From the NCBI GenBank assembly GCA_025055115.1, contig JANWYJ010000026.1:36118-100117 (forward strand): 64,000 nucleotides of DNA, read 5' to 3'. The translations under genes and the position numbers were made by a program. This stretch comes from Gemmata sp. (GTDB lineage: Bacteria > Planctomycetota > Planctomycetia > Gemmatales > Gemmataceae). Under the pieces are notes generated by a model, which worked only from the letters and a program-made list of their open reading frames with translations, searched no databases and had not been told where the DNA came from. Below are positions 17,934-26,811 of this stretch, in pieces; positions within the stretch are counted from its first letter, which is position 1; each line of letters opens with the position of its first letter.

Positions 17934-19760
17934 ATGAACCTGCTGACGGAAATTCGCTCCCTCTTTCGACCGGCGCTGACGGCGATGGTCCCTGAGCCAG
18001 CCCTGGTGCCTGAGTTCCTGGCCGCCATCAAACCCACGGCCAATCCGGAACATGGCGACTATCAGGCTAACTGCGCGATGGCACTCGGCAAAGTTCTCGG
18101 CCAAAAGCCCCCCCAGGTCGCGCAGCAACTGGTGGCTGCTTTACCGGCCAACGATCGGCTCGAAAAACCGACCATCGCAGGACCAGGGTTCATCAATCTC
18201 CGCTTCAAAACTGAATTTCTCGCCCAAGCTCTCCGGCAGATCGCCACCGATCCCAAACTCGGGGTGGCTCCCGTTGCCGCCGCGAAAACCTACGTTATCG
18301 ACTACTCCTCCCCCAACGTCGCCAAACCGCTCCATGTCGGCCACCTCCGCAGTACCATCATTGGCGATGCCATCACGCGCATTCTTCGCTTCCTGGGTCA
18401 CAAAGTCATCACCGACAATCACCTAGGCGATTGGGGCACGCAGTTTGGCATTTTGCTTTACGGATACAAAAACTTCCGCAACGACGCCGCGTTTGCGGCC
18501 GACCCAGTCCGCGAACTGTTACGGCTCTATGTCCATGTCCGCCATTTGGCCCACTTGGCCGAGGACGACGACGACGACGCAGCCACCGACAACCCCGTGA
18601 TGGCGGCATGCCGGGAAGAAACCGCCAAACTCCACGCGGGCGATCCGGAAAACGTGGCCTTATGGAAACTCTTCATGCCCGCGTGTATGGAAATGCTCCG
18701 CCCCATCTATGAACGGCTCGGTATCTTGCCGTTCGACTACCAACACGGCGAAAGTTTCTACCATCCTATGCTGCCGGCCGTGGTCGAGGAGTTGCTCGCC
18801 AAGAAAATCGCCTTCGAGAGCCACGGGGCTATCGTCATCCCCAATGCCAAAGGCATCATCCCCCAAACCCCCGAGGAGCAGAAGAAGGAAGACCCCCCCG
18901 CGATCATCCGGAAACGCGATGGAGCCTTCACGTACATGACGAGCGACTTGGCCACCATCAAGTACCGGGCCGAGCAATTCCAGCCGCACGCGATCCTCTA
19001 CGTTGTCGGGGCACCGCAAGCCTTGCACTTCAAAACGCTCTTCGCTCAAGCCCGACGTTGGGGCTATACCGCGATCGACTTTCAGCACATCCAATTCGGC
19101 TCAATGCTCGGGCCGGATCGCAAAATGTTCGCCACGCGCAAAGGTGGTACGGTGGAATTGATGGAATTGCTCGACGACGCCGCAGCTCTGAGCCTGCAGA
19201 AGTACGAGGCCGGAGTCGCAGAGCGCCGCGCCCACGGTCACAAAGTCTACGAAGCCACCGCCGCGGAAAAACAGATGATTGCCGAAGTCGTGGGTGTCGG
19301 TGCGGTCAAATACGCCGACCTCAGTCAAAACCGGACCACGGATTACGTCTTCGATCTCGATAAAATGACGGCTACGGTGGGGAACACCGCAGCCTACATG
19401 CAATACGCCTATGCCCGTTGCTGCGGTATTTTCCGCGAAGGCCAGGTCGACCCGGCCCGCTTCCGCCATCAGCCCCCCGATGTGATTTTTTCTCATCCGG
19501 CCGAGCGGGCCTTGGCTCTCCAACTGTTGCGGTTCCCGGAGGCGGTCGAGAATGCCGCAGCGGAGTACTACCCCCACCTGATGACGGCGTATCTGTGGGA
19601 ATTGGCCAAAAGTTACAGTGTCTTTTTCGAAAACTGCCCGGTCCTGAAGGCTGAAACACCCCAACTTCGCGACAGCCGTCTCTTACTGGTCGATTTGGTG
19701 GCCCGCACGATCCGGCAGTCGTTGGAGTTACTGGGTATTGGGGTGATGGAGCGGATGTAA
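17934..19760 (+). CDS. argS: Arginyl-tRNA synthetase
   Basis: This class I synthetase charges tRNA-Arg. The ATG at 17934 fits the family N-terminus (the Add-1 domain begins MNLLTEIRSLFRPAL) and gives 608 residues. The ATP-binding HIGH equivalent is HVGH in PNVAKPLHVGHLRSTIIGD, followed by NHLGDWGTQFG. The catalytic domain continues with GSMLGPDRKMFATRKGG in place of a canonical KMSKS. The C-terminal DALR anticodon-binding domain ends LLGIGVMERM. An acidic run of Asp (about residue 212) is a local oddity. The stop codon lies in a triplicated sequence. Confidence 0.95.
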   Translation: MNLLTEIRSLFRPALTAMVPEPALVPEFLAAIKPTANPEHGDYQANCAMALGKVLGQKPPQVAQQLVAALPANDRLEKPTIAGPGFINLRFKTEFLAQALRQIATDPKLGVAPVAAAKTYVIDYSSPNVAKPLHVGHLRSTIIGDAITRILRFLGHKVITDNHLGDWGTQFGILLYGYKNFRNDAAFAADPVRELLRLYVHVRHLAHLAEDDDDDAATDNPVMAACREETAKLHAGDPENVALWKLFMPACMEMLRPIYERLGILPFDYQHGESFYHPMLPAVVEELLAKKIAFESHGAIVIPNAKGIIPQTPEEQKKEDPPAIIRKRDGAFTYMTSDLATIKYRAEQFQPHAILYVVGAPQALHFKTLFAQARRWGYTAIDFQHIQFGSMLGPDRKMFATRKGGTVELMELLDDAAALSLQKYEAGVAERRAHGHKVYEATAAEKQMIAEVVGVGAVKYADLSQNRTTDYVFDLDKMTATVGNTAAYMQYAYARCCGIFREGQVDPARFRHQPPDVIFSHPAERALALQLLRFPEAVENAAAEYYPHLMTAYLWELAKSYSVFFENCPVLKAETPQLRDSRLLLVDLVARTIRQSLELLGIGVMERM

Positions 19761-19815
19761 CCGTATAGATGTGACCGTATAATGATGGATCGATGTGACC
19801 GTATAATGATGGATG
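19754..19815. repeat. Triplicated argS terminus including the stop codon
   Basis: Units GATGTAACCGTATA (19754), GATGTGACCGTATA (19768) and GATGTGACCGTATA (19792) repeat the final codons of argS. The stop TAA of the first copy is a TGA in the other two. The last two copies extend further (ATGATGGAT). Confidence 0.85.
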
Positions 19816-19843
19816 GGCCGTGCGGGCCACGGTGTCACCATAA

Positions 19844-19860
19844 AGCCCCGCTCAGGGGCT
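19844..19860 (+). terminator. Hairpin downstream of argS
   Basis: AGCCCC (19844-19849) and GGGGCT (19855-19860) form a perfect 6-bp stem with a 5-base loop, followed by the T-rich ATCCTTGTT. This is the nearest thing to an intrinsic terminator for argS. Confidence 0.45.
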
Positions 19861-19870
19861 ATCCTTGTTA

Positions 19871-19934
19871 GTGGTTCTGTACGTCTTTGTGGTTTTGAGT
19901 GGTTCTGTGCGTCTTAGTGGTTGTGTGCGTCATC
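19871..19934. repeat. Short GTGGTT-rich tandem units upstream of obgE
   Basis: Units beginning GTGGTTCTGT or close variants start at 19871, 19889, 19899 and 19917, giving steps of 18, 10 and 18 bases. The array lies directly upstream of obgE and may overlap its promoter. Confidence 0.65.
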
Positions 19935-20006
19935 GTCATGGTATTCGGCTGAGGCACGAGGGATGATGTTGGGCCATCGTCTGGGTTGAATGGAGCAAAA
20001 GTAGCG

Positions 20007-21122
20007 ATGTTTGTGGATCGTGTGGAATTGTATGTCAAAGGGGGTGACGGGGGGCGCGGAGCCGCCACCTTCCGGCGGGAAAAGTACGTTCCCCGCGGTG
20101 GACCCGACGGTGGCGATGGCGGCGATGGCGGCTCGGTGATTGTCCGCGTGGATGTCAATGCCGATAATCTCGCCGGCTTGACGATGAAAAAACATTGGAG
20201 AGCCAAAAACGGGCAACCGGGCCAAAGTGCCAAATGCGCGGGGAAAAATGCCGACGATGTCATTCTTCTGGTGCCACCGGGGACTATCGTCCGCGACCGC
20301 GACCGGGGCCACATCCTCAAAGACTTAATCGCCCCCGGTGACGAAGTGATCGTCGCCAAAGGCGGCAGAGGGGGCCGCGGCAATGTACATTTCAAAAGTG
20401 CCACCAATCGCACCCCCCGGGAATTTGAACCTGGTGAACCCGGTGAAGAACGGTGGATCATTCTCGAATTGAAGGTGATTGCTGATGCTGGCCTGGTGGG
20501 CTTTCCCAATGCTGGCAAATCGACGCTTCTTTCCCGCTTAAGCCGGGCCACGCCGGAAATCGCCCCCTATCCGTTCACCACGAAATACCCCCACCTGGGC
20601 ATCGTCACATGGGGCGACGGTGGATTCGTGTTGGCCGATTTACCTGGATTGATTGAAGGTGCTGCCCAAGGGGTAGGTTTGGGCCATGAGTTTCTTCGGC
20701 ATGTGGAGCGGACACGGGTTCTCATCCATTTAGTAGAACCGTTTCCCAGCGACGGCAGCGACCCGGTTCACAACTACCATGCGATTCGCAAGGAATTGCG
20801 GGACTACATCGTTCCACTCGATACCAAGCCCGAGGTCGTCTGTATCAGCAAAGCGGAACTGACCGGGGCCGAGCAAGTCCGCGACCGGCTAGCCGCCGAC
20901 ATCGGCCGCGAAGTGCTGTTGATTTCCGCGGTGACTGGGGAAGGCCTGCACCGCTTGGTGGCTCGCGTTGCCCAAATGATTGCCGAACGGAAACGCGCCG
21001 ACACGCTGGCCGCCCAGCAGCCGAAACCGACGCAGTTTGCCACACAACCCGCCATCCGCACCAGCCAATTTCAAACAACCCCGGTGGCCCACATCACGCC
21101 CCCGCTGGAGGAATCGTCGTGA
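20007..21122 (+). CDS. obgE: GTPase Obg/CgtA
   Basis: A 371-residue essential GTPase for 50S ribosome assembly. The start is the ATG at 20007, where the invariant Obg fold begins (MFVDRVELYVKGGDGGRGAA) with its glycine-rich loops (GGPDGGDGGDGGSV). The G domain carries GFPNAGKST, the switch region PYPFTT, DLPGLIEGAAQG and CISKAEL (G4 variant). The C-terminal tail is short and Pro/Gln/Thr-rich, not a TGS domain. Its stop overlaps the GTG start of coaX by 3 bases, and the MnmE-like gene follows, so this is one transcript of three genes. Confidence 0.95.
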   Translation: MFVDRVELYVKGGDGGRGAATFRREKYVPRGGPDGGDGGDGGSVIVRVDVNADNLAGLTMKKHWRAKNGQPGQSAKCAGKNADDVILLVPPGTIVRDRDRGHILKDLIAPGDEVIVAKGGRGGRGNVHFKSATNRTPREFEPGEPGEERWIILELKVIADAGLVGFPNAGKSTLLSRLSRATPEIAPYPFTTKYPHLGIVTWGDGGFVLADLPGLIEGAAQGVGLGHEFLRHVERTRVLIHLVEPFPSDGSDPVHNYHAIRKELRDYIVPLDTKPEVVCISKAELTGAEQVRDRLAADIGREVLLISAVTGEGLHRLVARVAQMIAERKRADTLAAQQPKPTQFATQPAIRTSQFQTTPVAHITPPLEESS

Positions 21123-21883
21123 CGCCCCATGTGGTCGTCGACATCGGGAATTCCCGGATGAAATGGGGGATTTGTTGTCACCACCAGGTTACGCAGATTC
21201 TGCGGCTGCCCCTCGACGAAGCCGATGCATGGCGTGACGCCTTGGCACAACTTAGTTGGTCGCCGGCTGAGTCCTGGCAATGGGCCGTCGCTAGCGTCAA
21301 CCCGCACGCCTTGGAGCGGTTTCTGGCATGGCTGCCCGCGTCCCAACGCGTTGTCGTCTTCGATGATTTCACCGCCCTGCCGATTCGGCTCAACGTTGCG
21401 GAACCGCAGCAGGTCGGGCTTGATCGCCTCTTGGGTTGTATTGCTGCGATCGCCCTGACTCCTGCCGCCACGGCGACGATCACCGTCGATATTGGAACGG
21501 CGGTCACGGTCAATTGCGTAGATGCGGTGGGGGTGTTTCAGGGTGGGGCCATCTTCCCCGGACCACGTCTTATGGGGCGTGCCTTGCATGCCTTCACCGC
21601 GAAATTGCCGCTGGTGGACCTGACAGAACCACCGCTTGACCCCTTTCCCGGCCGCTCCACCCTCAGTGCCATCCGTCATGGCATCCGGGCGGCTCTCTGG
21701 GGCGGGGTGGATCACGCCGTGCAGCGCTGGGTGAAAAGCCATTCCTGCCCGGTGTGGTTGTATGTGACGGGAGGAGGGGCCGGACTGCTCGCCGACTATG
21801 AACCCGCGAACGTCCAGGCTATCCATCGCATCCCGGCTCTGACGCTGGAGGGTATCCGCATCGCTGCCGAGACACGGCCATGA
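21119..21883 (+). CDS. coaX: Type III pantothenate kinase
   Basis: This 254-residue enzyme phosphorylates pantothenate, the first step of coenzyme A synthesis. The start is GTG at 21119, overlapping the obgE stop (GTGA). ASKHA-fold nucleotide-binding motifs are visible: DIGNSRMKWG near the N-terminus and DIGTAVTVNCVD in the middle. GGAIFPGPRLMGRALHAFTAKLP is the family's substrate loop, and STLSAIRHGIRAALWGG follows. The length is typical. It is translationally coupled to genes on both sides by 4-base overlaps. Confidence 0.92.
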   Translation: MTPHVVVDIGNSRMKWGICCHHQVTQILRLPLDEADAWRDALAQLSWSPAESWQWAVASVNPHALERFLAWLPASQRVVVFDDFTALPIRLNVAEPQQVGLDRLLGCIAAIALTPAATATITVDIGTAVTVNCVDAVGVFQGGAIFPGPRLMGRALHAFTAKLPLVDLTEPPLDPFPGRSTLSAIRHGIRAALWGGVDHAVQRWVKSHSCPVWLYVTGGGAGLLADYEPANVQAIHRIPALTLEGIRIAAETRP

Positions 21884-23028
21884 GCGACATTGTCGTAACA
21901 CCACTCACTCCCCCAGGACGGGGGGCCATCGCCGTCGTTGAGGTCCGTGGGTCTGGGGCCTGGGAAGTGGCCCGGCAGGGCTTCCGTCCTCGGGGTCAGC
22001 CGTTACCAGACCAGCCGGAGCTTCACCGTTTCTGGTTGGGTACCTTCGCGGGGGATGAGGTCATCCTGGCCGTGACCGCTTCCCAGCGCCTGGAAATCCA
22101 CTGCCACGGCGGTCGTCGCGTCGTCCAACGCGTCATTGACCAGATTCTGAACACTTGTCCCCATGTGGTCATCGAATCCCTTCAAGACAATCCCGATGAT
22201 GGACTGTACCCGCTCCTCCACGCCCCGACGCTGCGAACCGCCAGTATCCTGCTCGATCAATGGCAGGGGGCTTTGGCGGAGGAACTCCAGCGGATTCAGG
22301 ACGCTGTGGATACGACTCCCCACAAGGCAGCATCGGCCCTTGCGCGGCTGGCGGAGTTCGGTGAACGTGTCGGCAAACATCTGGTGGAGCCGTGGCAAGT
22401 GGTGATCGCTGGCCCACCCAACGCGGGGAAAAGCTCGCTCGTGAATGCCTTGGTCGGTTATCAGCGCTCGGTGGTATCGGCAGTGCCCGGCACGACACGC
22501 GATCCCGTCAGCGTCTGCACGGCCTTCGAGGGTTGGCCGGTGGAATTGTTCGACACCGCGGGCTTACGCGACGCCAGCGGTTTGGAGGCTGAGGGAATCG
22601 CCTTGGCGCGGCGTCGGCTTCAGCAAGCCGATGCCATCGTTTGGGTCACGGATGCAACAAGCCCAGAAACCGTCGTGCCGGACCCGGAAACAGTGGCCGT
22701 GGTTCCACTACCGGCGAGCGCTTGGATCTGGGTTCGCAATAAAGTCGATCGACTGCCCGCATCACAGCGGCACGAGCCAACGACGGCCATCGCACTTTCG
22801 GCCAAAACCGGGGAACATCTTGGCCAACTGATCTCCGCGATTGTGACGCGCCTGGTTCCCCATCCGCCGCCACCGGGTGCCGCAGTGCCTTATACGCCCG
22901 GTTTGATTGAACGCATCTCCCGTGCCAATAAGGCTTTAAGCGAAAACCAGTTCTCTGTCTGTCGGCAATTGCTCGATGACGCCAGGCGTTGGGACCAAGC
23001 CTACCGGACAACCGTCAGCGGCCTTTAG
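21880..23028 (+). CDS. MnmE/TrmE-like GTPase lacking the C-terminal CxGK motif
   Basis: A 382-residue protein with the MnmE layout but about 70 residues shorter than MnmE. An N-terminal formyl-tetrahydrofolate-binding-like domain (IVVTPLTPPGRGAIAVVEVRG and LEIHCHGG) precedes a helical segment and a complete G domain: GPPNAGKSS, TTRD, DTAGLRD, NKVD and SAKTG. The C-terminus ends ARRWDQAYRTTVSGL with no C-[IV]-G-K, the catalytic motif for tRNA wobble-uridine modification. It is therefore probably a paralogue rather than the canonical tRNA enzyme. ATGA coupling to coaX places it in the obgE transcript. Confidence 0.8.
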   Translation: MSDIVVTPLTPPGRGAIAVVEVRGSGAWEVARQGFRPRGQPLPDQPELHRFWLGTFAGDEVILAVTASQRLEIHCHGGRRVVQRVIDQILNTCPHVVIESLQDNPDDGLYPLLHAPTLRTASILLDQWQGALAEELQRIQDAVDTTPHKAASALARLAEFGERVGKHLVEPWQVVIAGPPNAGKSSLVNALVGYQRSVVSAVPGTTRDPVSVCTAFEGWPVELFDTAGLRDASGLEAEGIALARRRLQQADAIVWVTDATSPETVVPDPETVAVVPLPASAWIWVRNKVDRLPASQRHEPTTAIALSAKTGEHLGQLISAIVTRLVPHPPPPGAAVPYTPGLIERISRANKALSENQFSVCRQLLDDARRWDQAYRTTVSGL

Positions 23029-23029
23029 G

Positions 23030-23051
23030 TCAACCACCGCCGGTGGGTTGA
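23030..23051 (+). terminator. Hairpin after the obgE-coaX-GTPase operon
   Basis: TCAACCACC (23030-23038) pairs with GGTGGGTTGA (23042-23051) through a 9-bp stem with one bulged G and a 3-base loop. It starts one base after the operon's last stop codon. There is no T-run. Confidence 0.45.
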
Positions 23052-23125
23052 TCGTGGGCTGTGTTCCCCCAGTGGCCAAGATGATTCCGGCACGAGACGG
23101 CAACGAGGAGGCCCCAGGGGATGCT

Positions 23126-23219
23126 CGCGAGACTATAGAACTGGGCTTAACTGGCTTGGCCCCTTCACGAGACTACCAGAGCTGGGCTTAACTGGGCCTA
23201 GACCCTTCCTGGAGGGATG
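23126..23219. repeat. Direct repeat pair, offset 40 bp
   Basis: Two adjacent units of about 40 bp share the core CTGGGCTTAACTGG and the flanks CGAGACTA and CCCTTC. They start near 23126 and 23166. Confidence 0.75.
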
Positions 23220-23310
23220 GGAACGAGCTTCTGAGGCTATTTCAGGACGTGCTGTCACCCACCCGACAGACCGCCGTCATAACTGGGGTTCATAAACGAT
23301 CTTGCGAAGC

Positions 23311-23420
23311 TGTTGCAGGGCAGATTGTCGCTTTTGCAAGCCAAATCCCTCCCACTGAGGGCGTTCTAAACACTGGTTAGCCATGTTGCAGGGCGCATGG
23401 TCACCGTTGCAAGCCAAATC
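23311..23420. repeat. 37-bp direct repeat pair, offset 73 bp
   Basis: Copies at 23311-23347 and 23384-23420 match at 31 of 37 positions. They share TGTTGCAGGGC at the start and TTGCAAGCCAAATC at the end, with changes concentrated in the middle. The intervening segment is 36 bp. Confidence 0.8.
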
Positions 23421-23436
23421 GCCGGTCCACGCGCCG

Positions 23437-26151
23437 TTACCGCATTCCCAAGCGGAAGCCTACCATCGTCAACACGGTACCCAGAAGTAATGAGACATGA
23501 TAATCTCGCAACGGTTCCACCGGACGTATGCCGCCATGATGCCCCGCCACAATCACGGCCGCCCCCACGAGGGCAAAAATCCCCATCAGGTGGCCGCGGA
23601 AACACAGCGATCCGAACAGCAGTAACCCCGCCAAACCGACGTTGAAGCTATCGACCCATTCGGTCAATGAATTGGGAACTCCTGGAATAGAAAGGGGTTG
23701 CGTCGAGAATTCGGCCTTTGGGACGACGGGGGGGGGAAGCGAGGTCCAGTCGCGGTTTTCCACGGTTGCTCCGACTTGCTCAAGCCATGCCCTCCCGGGC
23801 CACAACTGGTTCTGATGGACCCACAAGGCACACGCGGCCAGCAAAATCGCCGCTGCGACTGCCCGAACATGCGGACCAACGACAAGATTCACAAGCCGGC
23901 CAAAGGGATCGGGCTTCGCCGTGGGCGTAAACACGAAATCGTTGGGATGCTCGGCCGCCTGATAGACCGCATGCACACTGGCTTGCCCCGGGCCGGGGGT
24001 GGAATGCCACGACGCTCGACCCGTTTCTGCCTGGCGTAACGCCTTGGCCGCCCGGACCATCGCTTCGGCAGCGGCTTGGGCTTGATTCTCGGCCGTATGG
24101 CGACTGGCCCCCACCGCCAGCAATTTGGCTTTTTCCACTTCCGCCAATAATTTCCGCTGCCGTGCCTCTTTGCGCGCTTTCTCGGCGGCTTCCATCCAAG
24201 CAATCAGCGGTTCCCGCCAGGCTGCGTGCTTTTCCCGAATACCGCCGACTCCGCCGCGTTGCAGCACGCCCCGCGCTGCCAATTTGGCCTCATAGCCAAA
24301 GAGGGTTTCAAAAAACTCCTCCCAGTTGCGCCCAGCAAATTTGGCCACAAACAGCCGAAGATCGTCTTCGTCCCAACCCTGCAAGCGCATGCGCCGCAAT
24401 TGCCGTTCGCAGGCCTCAATGACCGGGCGGCGTTGGTCGTGCAGGGGGCGATCGACCCCATAGCGCAACGCCAAGGCCAACCCCAGGCCGATCATCGCAA
24501 AACCCACCCACATCCAAAAAACATTCACTACCGCCAGAAGCAAGCAAAAGATCGCGAACCCGGCGATGACCATGATCAAATCGCCCCAGTGCATGCCGCC
24601 GATGAAGCGCCGGGTGCATGTGAAGAGATGACCGCGTCGAGTCACGCCATCGACGAAGAAATACGCAAGGGTCGTCTCAAGAGCCAAGCCCCACAGGCCA
24701 AAGGCCCACGACAGTTTGCCAAAAAAGGCCAATAGCACCGAAGCCAAGGCGATGGTGCCAAAAAACCCGCAGATCAATCGACTGCGCAGAAGGGCAGGCG
24801 GGCAATGATTGAACTGATGAACATAGCCTTCCAGGCGGGTGATCTGCTCGTCCTGAGGGGTGCACTTGCCCGTATGATGAACGCCTAACCACGCCTCGAG
24901 GGTGCGAATCACTTCCCCCATGTCTTGGTAACGGTCGTTGGGATCTTTCGCCATCATCCGCTGAATGATGGCCGATACCTCTTTGGGTACACGGCTGACG
25001 ATCTGCTCGGGGGGCACCAGGGGATCGTAGGCATGCTTGGACATCAGTTCGACCGCCGTGGTTCCTTCAAACGGCGGTCGCCCGGTGACGAGCACATACA
25101 GCGTGCAACCCAGCGAATAGATATCAGCGCGGTGATCGACACTGGCGGCATCGCGGCACTGCTCCGGCGACATATAAGCCGGTGTCCCCAGGGCGATTTT
25201 GGCCCCGGTCATGTCCGGGGGCAGTGAAAGTAGACCACTCCGCGAACTCGCCGCGGCCACCTGTTGCTCATCGCGACTCAACGCTGGTGTTTTCACCAAG
25301 CCCAAATCGGCCACTTTGATCAGCCCATGTTCATCCAACAGCAGATTGTCGGGTTTGACATCGCGATGAATCATGCCGCGATCGTGCGCATGCTTCAGTC
25401 CCCGCGCAGCCTGAAGGACATAGCCCACCGCGATTTCCGGGTCGAGCTTGCCTTGTTTTTTCACCATTTCGGCCAACGATGGCCCGCGGACGTACTCCAT
25501 GCTGAAAAAACGGGCACCCTCGGATTCACCGATGTCGTGAATTTGTACAATGTTCGGATGGGATAACTGCGCAGCCGCGAAAGCTTCCCGGGTGAAGCGG
25601 GCCACAAAAACTGGATCGCTGGCCCACTTTTTGCTCATCACCTTCAACGCCACCGGCCGATCGAGCGACAGTTGTTTCGCCAAATACACCGTTCCCATAC
25701 CGCCGCGGCCAATTTCTCGCTCAATGAGATACCCACGAATACTCGCCGGAGCAATCAGCGGCACCGATGACTCGGCCGGCAGTGACAACCCTCCCCCGGA
25801 ATGGGGTGAGCGATGCGACCCCCAACTATCCTCTAAATCCGGATTCGTTCGGGCAAAACCAAAGACATGGGATTCTCCTAATGGGGCTGCAGCCGATGGC
25901 GAAAGCCCCACGACCGGCGGCGGAGGATTGTTGGAAAGGACAAAGTGGGCTTGTGAAGCGCCCAGCGGCACCTTGGGATCGTGCACTCGGGTATCCGACA
26001 AGAGAACCCGCACCTGGTAACGCTGAGCCGGATCATCCGAGATAATCAGCAGAAACGGTTGGGCACAGTGGGGGCACTTCGGCCGATACTGACCGAGACG
26101 TTGCGATTTAATACTGAGCCGATGATGGCAATACGGGCAAACGATAGCCAC
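23437..26151 (-). CDS. Membrane-associated Ser/Thr protein kinase with N-terminal zinc ribbon
   Basis: I choose the GTG at 26151 as start, since the family begins [MV]AIVCPYCHHRLS. The open frame runs on to 26628, but that part is low-complexity and built partly on an intergenic repeat. The protein is 904 residues. A zinc ribbon (CPYC...CPHC) is followed by the kinase domain: GRGGMGTVY glycine loop, ALKVMSKK lysine, HRDVKPDNLLL catalytic loop, DLGLVK in place of DFG, and GTPAYMSPEQC. After the kinase come several transmembrane helices, a charged helical stretch (EAAEKARKEARQRKLLAEVEKAK) and further hydrophobic segments at the C-terminus. The signal it senses is unknown. Confidence 0.85.
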   Translation of the reverse strand: MAIVCPYCHHRLSIKSQRLGQYRPKCPHCAQPFLLIISDDPAQRYQVRVLLSDTRVHDPKVPLGASQAHFVLSNNPPPPVVGLSPSAAAPLGESHVFGFARTNPDLEDSWGSHRSPHSGGGLSLPAESSVPLIAPASIRGYLIEREIGRGGMGTVYLAKQLSLDRPVALKVMSKKWASDPVFVARFTREAFAAAQLSHPNIVQIHDIGESEGARFFSMEYVRGPSLAEMVKKQGKLDPEIAVGYVLQAARGLKHAHDRGMIHRDVKPDNLLLDEHGLIKVADLGLVKTPALSRDEQQVAAASSRSGLLSLPPDMTGAKIALGTPAYMSPEQCRDAASVDHRADIYSLGCTLYVLVTGRPPFEGTTAVELMSKHAYDPLVPPEQIVSRVPKEVSAIIQRMMAKDPNDRYQDMGEVIRTLEAWLGVHHTGKCTPQDEQITRLEGYVHQFNHCPPALLRSRLICGFFGTIALASVLLAFFGKLSWAFGLWGLALETTLAYFFVDGVTRRGHLFTCTRRFIGGMHWGDLIMVIAGFAIFCLLLAVVNVFWMWVGFAMIGLGLALALRYGVDRPLHDQRRPVIEACERQLRRMRLQGWDEDDLRLFVAKFAGRNWEEFFETLFGYEAKLAARGVLQRGGVGGIREKHAAWREPLIAWMEAAEKARKEARQRKLLAEVEKAKLLAVGASRHTAENQAQAAAEAMVRAAKALRQAETGRASWHSTPGPGQASVHAVYQAAEHPNDFVFTPTAKPDPFGRLVNLVVGPHVRAVAAAILLAACALWVHQNQLWPGRAWLEQVGATVENRDWTSLPPPVVPKAEFSTQPLSIPGVPNSLTEWVDSFNVGLAGLLLFGSLCFRGHLMGIFALVGAAVIVAGHHGGIRPVEPLRDYHVSLLLGTVLTMVGFRLGMR

Positions 26152-26806
26152 GGGTGGCACCCTCGCTGCGAGCGTCGCGGGGAGCGCAAACGTTGGGCTG
26201 TCGGTAGCTGGGAATCGACCGCCTGTTGAAGAGTAGGTCACAAATCCGCCTGCTGGGCCGCAGAATCCCGGGTTGGGTACCGCTCCGCTGTCAGATTCAG
26301 CTAACGGCAAGAAATTCTTCGTTCGCCAAACGGATGCGGTCTTCCTCTGGCAGACCCCGGTCCCAAGGGTCGCCCAATCCTCGGAACCCATCACCACCCA
26401 GCGGAAAGAATCCCGCGGTGTTGGCCCGTAGGATGGGGCGAGTGGGAATCCCCGCAACTGTGGCTCAACATCAGACAGGGAACAGTATGGACCTTCGCGA
26501 GGTAGGATCGTGCGAGTCGGTCGTCCGTCGTTGCTGCGAACCAGAACCCCTTGGGAACAGTATGGACCTTCGCGAGGTAAGATCGTGCGAGAGGGAATCT
26601 CCTCAGGCAAGGGTTGATTATTCTGCAAACGGCTTGGCAGTTTCCGGGCCGTCGGTCCAGACCTGGCGTCACTCGTTGCGTTGTCTGACAGTCCAGTGCA
26701 TAGCTTGCCAGTGCATAGCTTGGCGGCCCCGGGGAGTTAGAAGCGCAAGTTCATCGTCAGCAAGCGGCGGCGGAAGTCCAGGGTATCGCCCAGCGGCCCC
26801 GGGGAG
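26152..26806. other. Long intergenic region between trpS and the kinase gene
   Basis: About 655 bp with no credible gene, between two minus-strand genes. It holds repeat pairs at 26478-26591 and 26723-26811 and a short tandem near 26693-26722 built on CAGTGCATAGCTTG. An in-frame upstream extension of the kinase is possible but unlikely. Confidence 0.55.
26478..26591. repeat. 39-bp direct repeat pair, offset 75 bp
   Basis: Copies at 26478-26516 and 26553-26591 match at 38 of 39 positions; both begin GGGAACAGTATGGACCTTCG. This is the best-conserved long pair in the window. Confidence 0.9.
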
Positions 26807-26811
26807 TTAGA
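26723..26811. repeat. Duplicated trpS terminus, offset 70 bp
   Basis: GCGGCCCCGGGGAGTTAGA occurs at 26723-26741 and 26793-26811. The second copy includes the trpS stop codon (TTA on this strand at 26807-26809), so the gene end has been copied downstream. The core CCCCGGGG is also self-complementary. Confidence 0.88.

Larger units (their letters stand above)
23029..23436. other. Convergent intergenic region with two repeat pairs
   Basis: About 400 bp between convergent genes with no credible coding region. It contains the hairpin at 23030 and two direct repeat pairs (23126-23219 and 23311-23420). Confidence 0.6.

Noticed and set aside
23311..23420. CRISPR-like geometry (37-bp repeats, 36-bp spacer)
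   Set aside because: Only two copies with six mismatches concentrated in the middle, no third unit, and no cas gene near. It fits the window-wide duplication pattern better.
26152..26628. N-terminal extension of the Ser/Thr kinase by 159 residues
   Set aside because: The extension reads through an intergenic repeat pair (RTILPREGPYCS appears twice) and lacks kinase-family features. The zinc-ribbon start at the GTG at 26151 fits the family.
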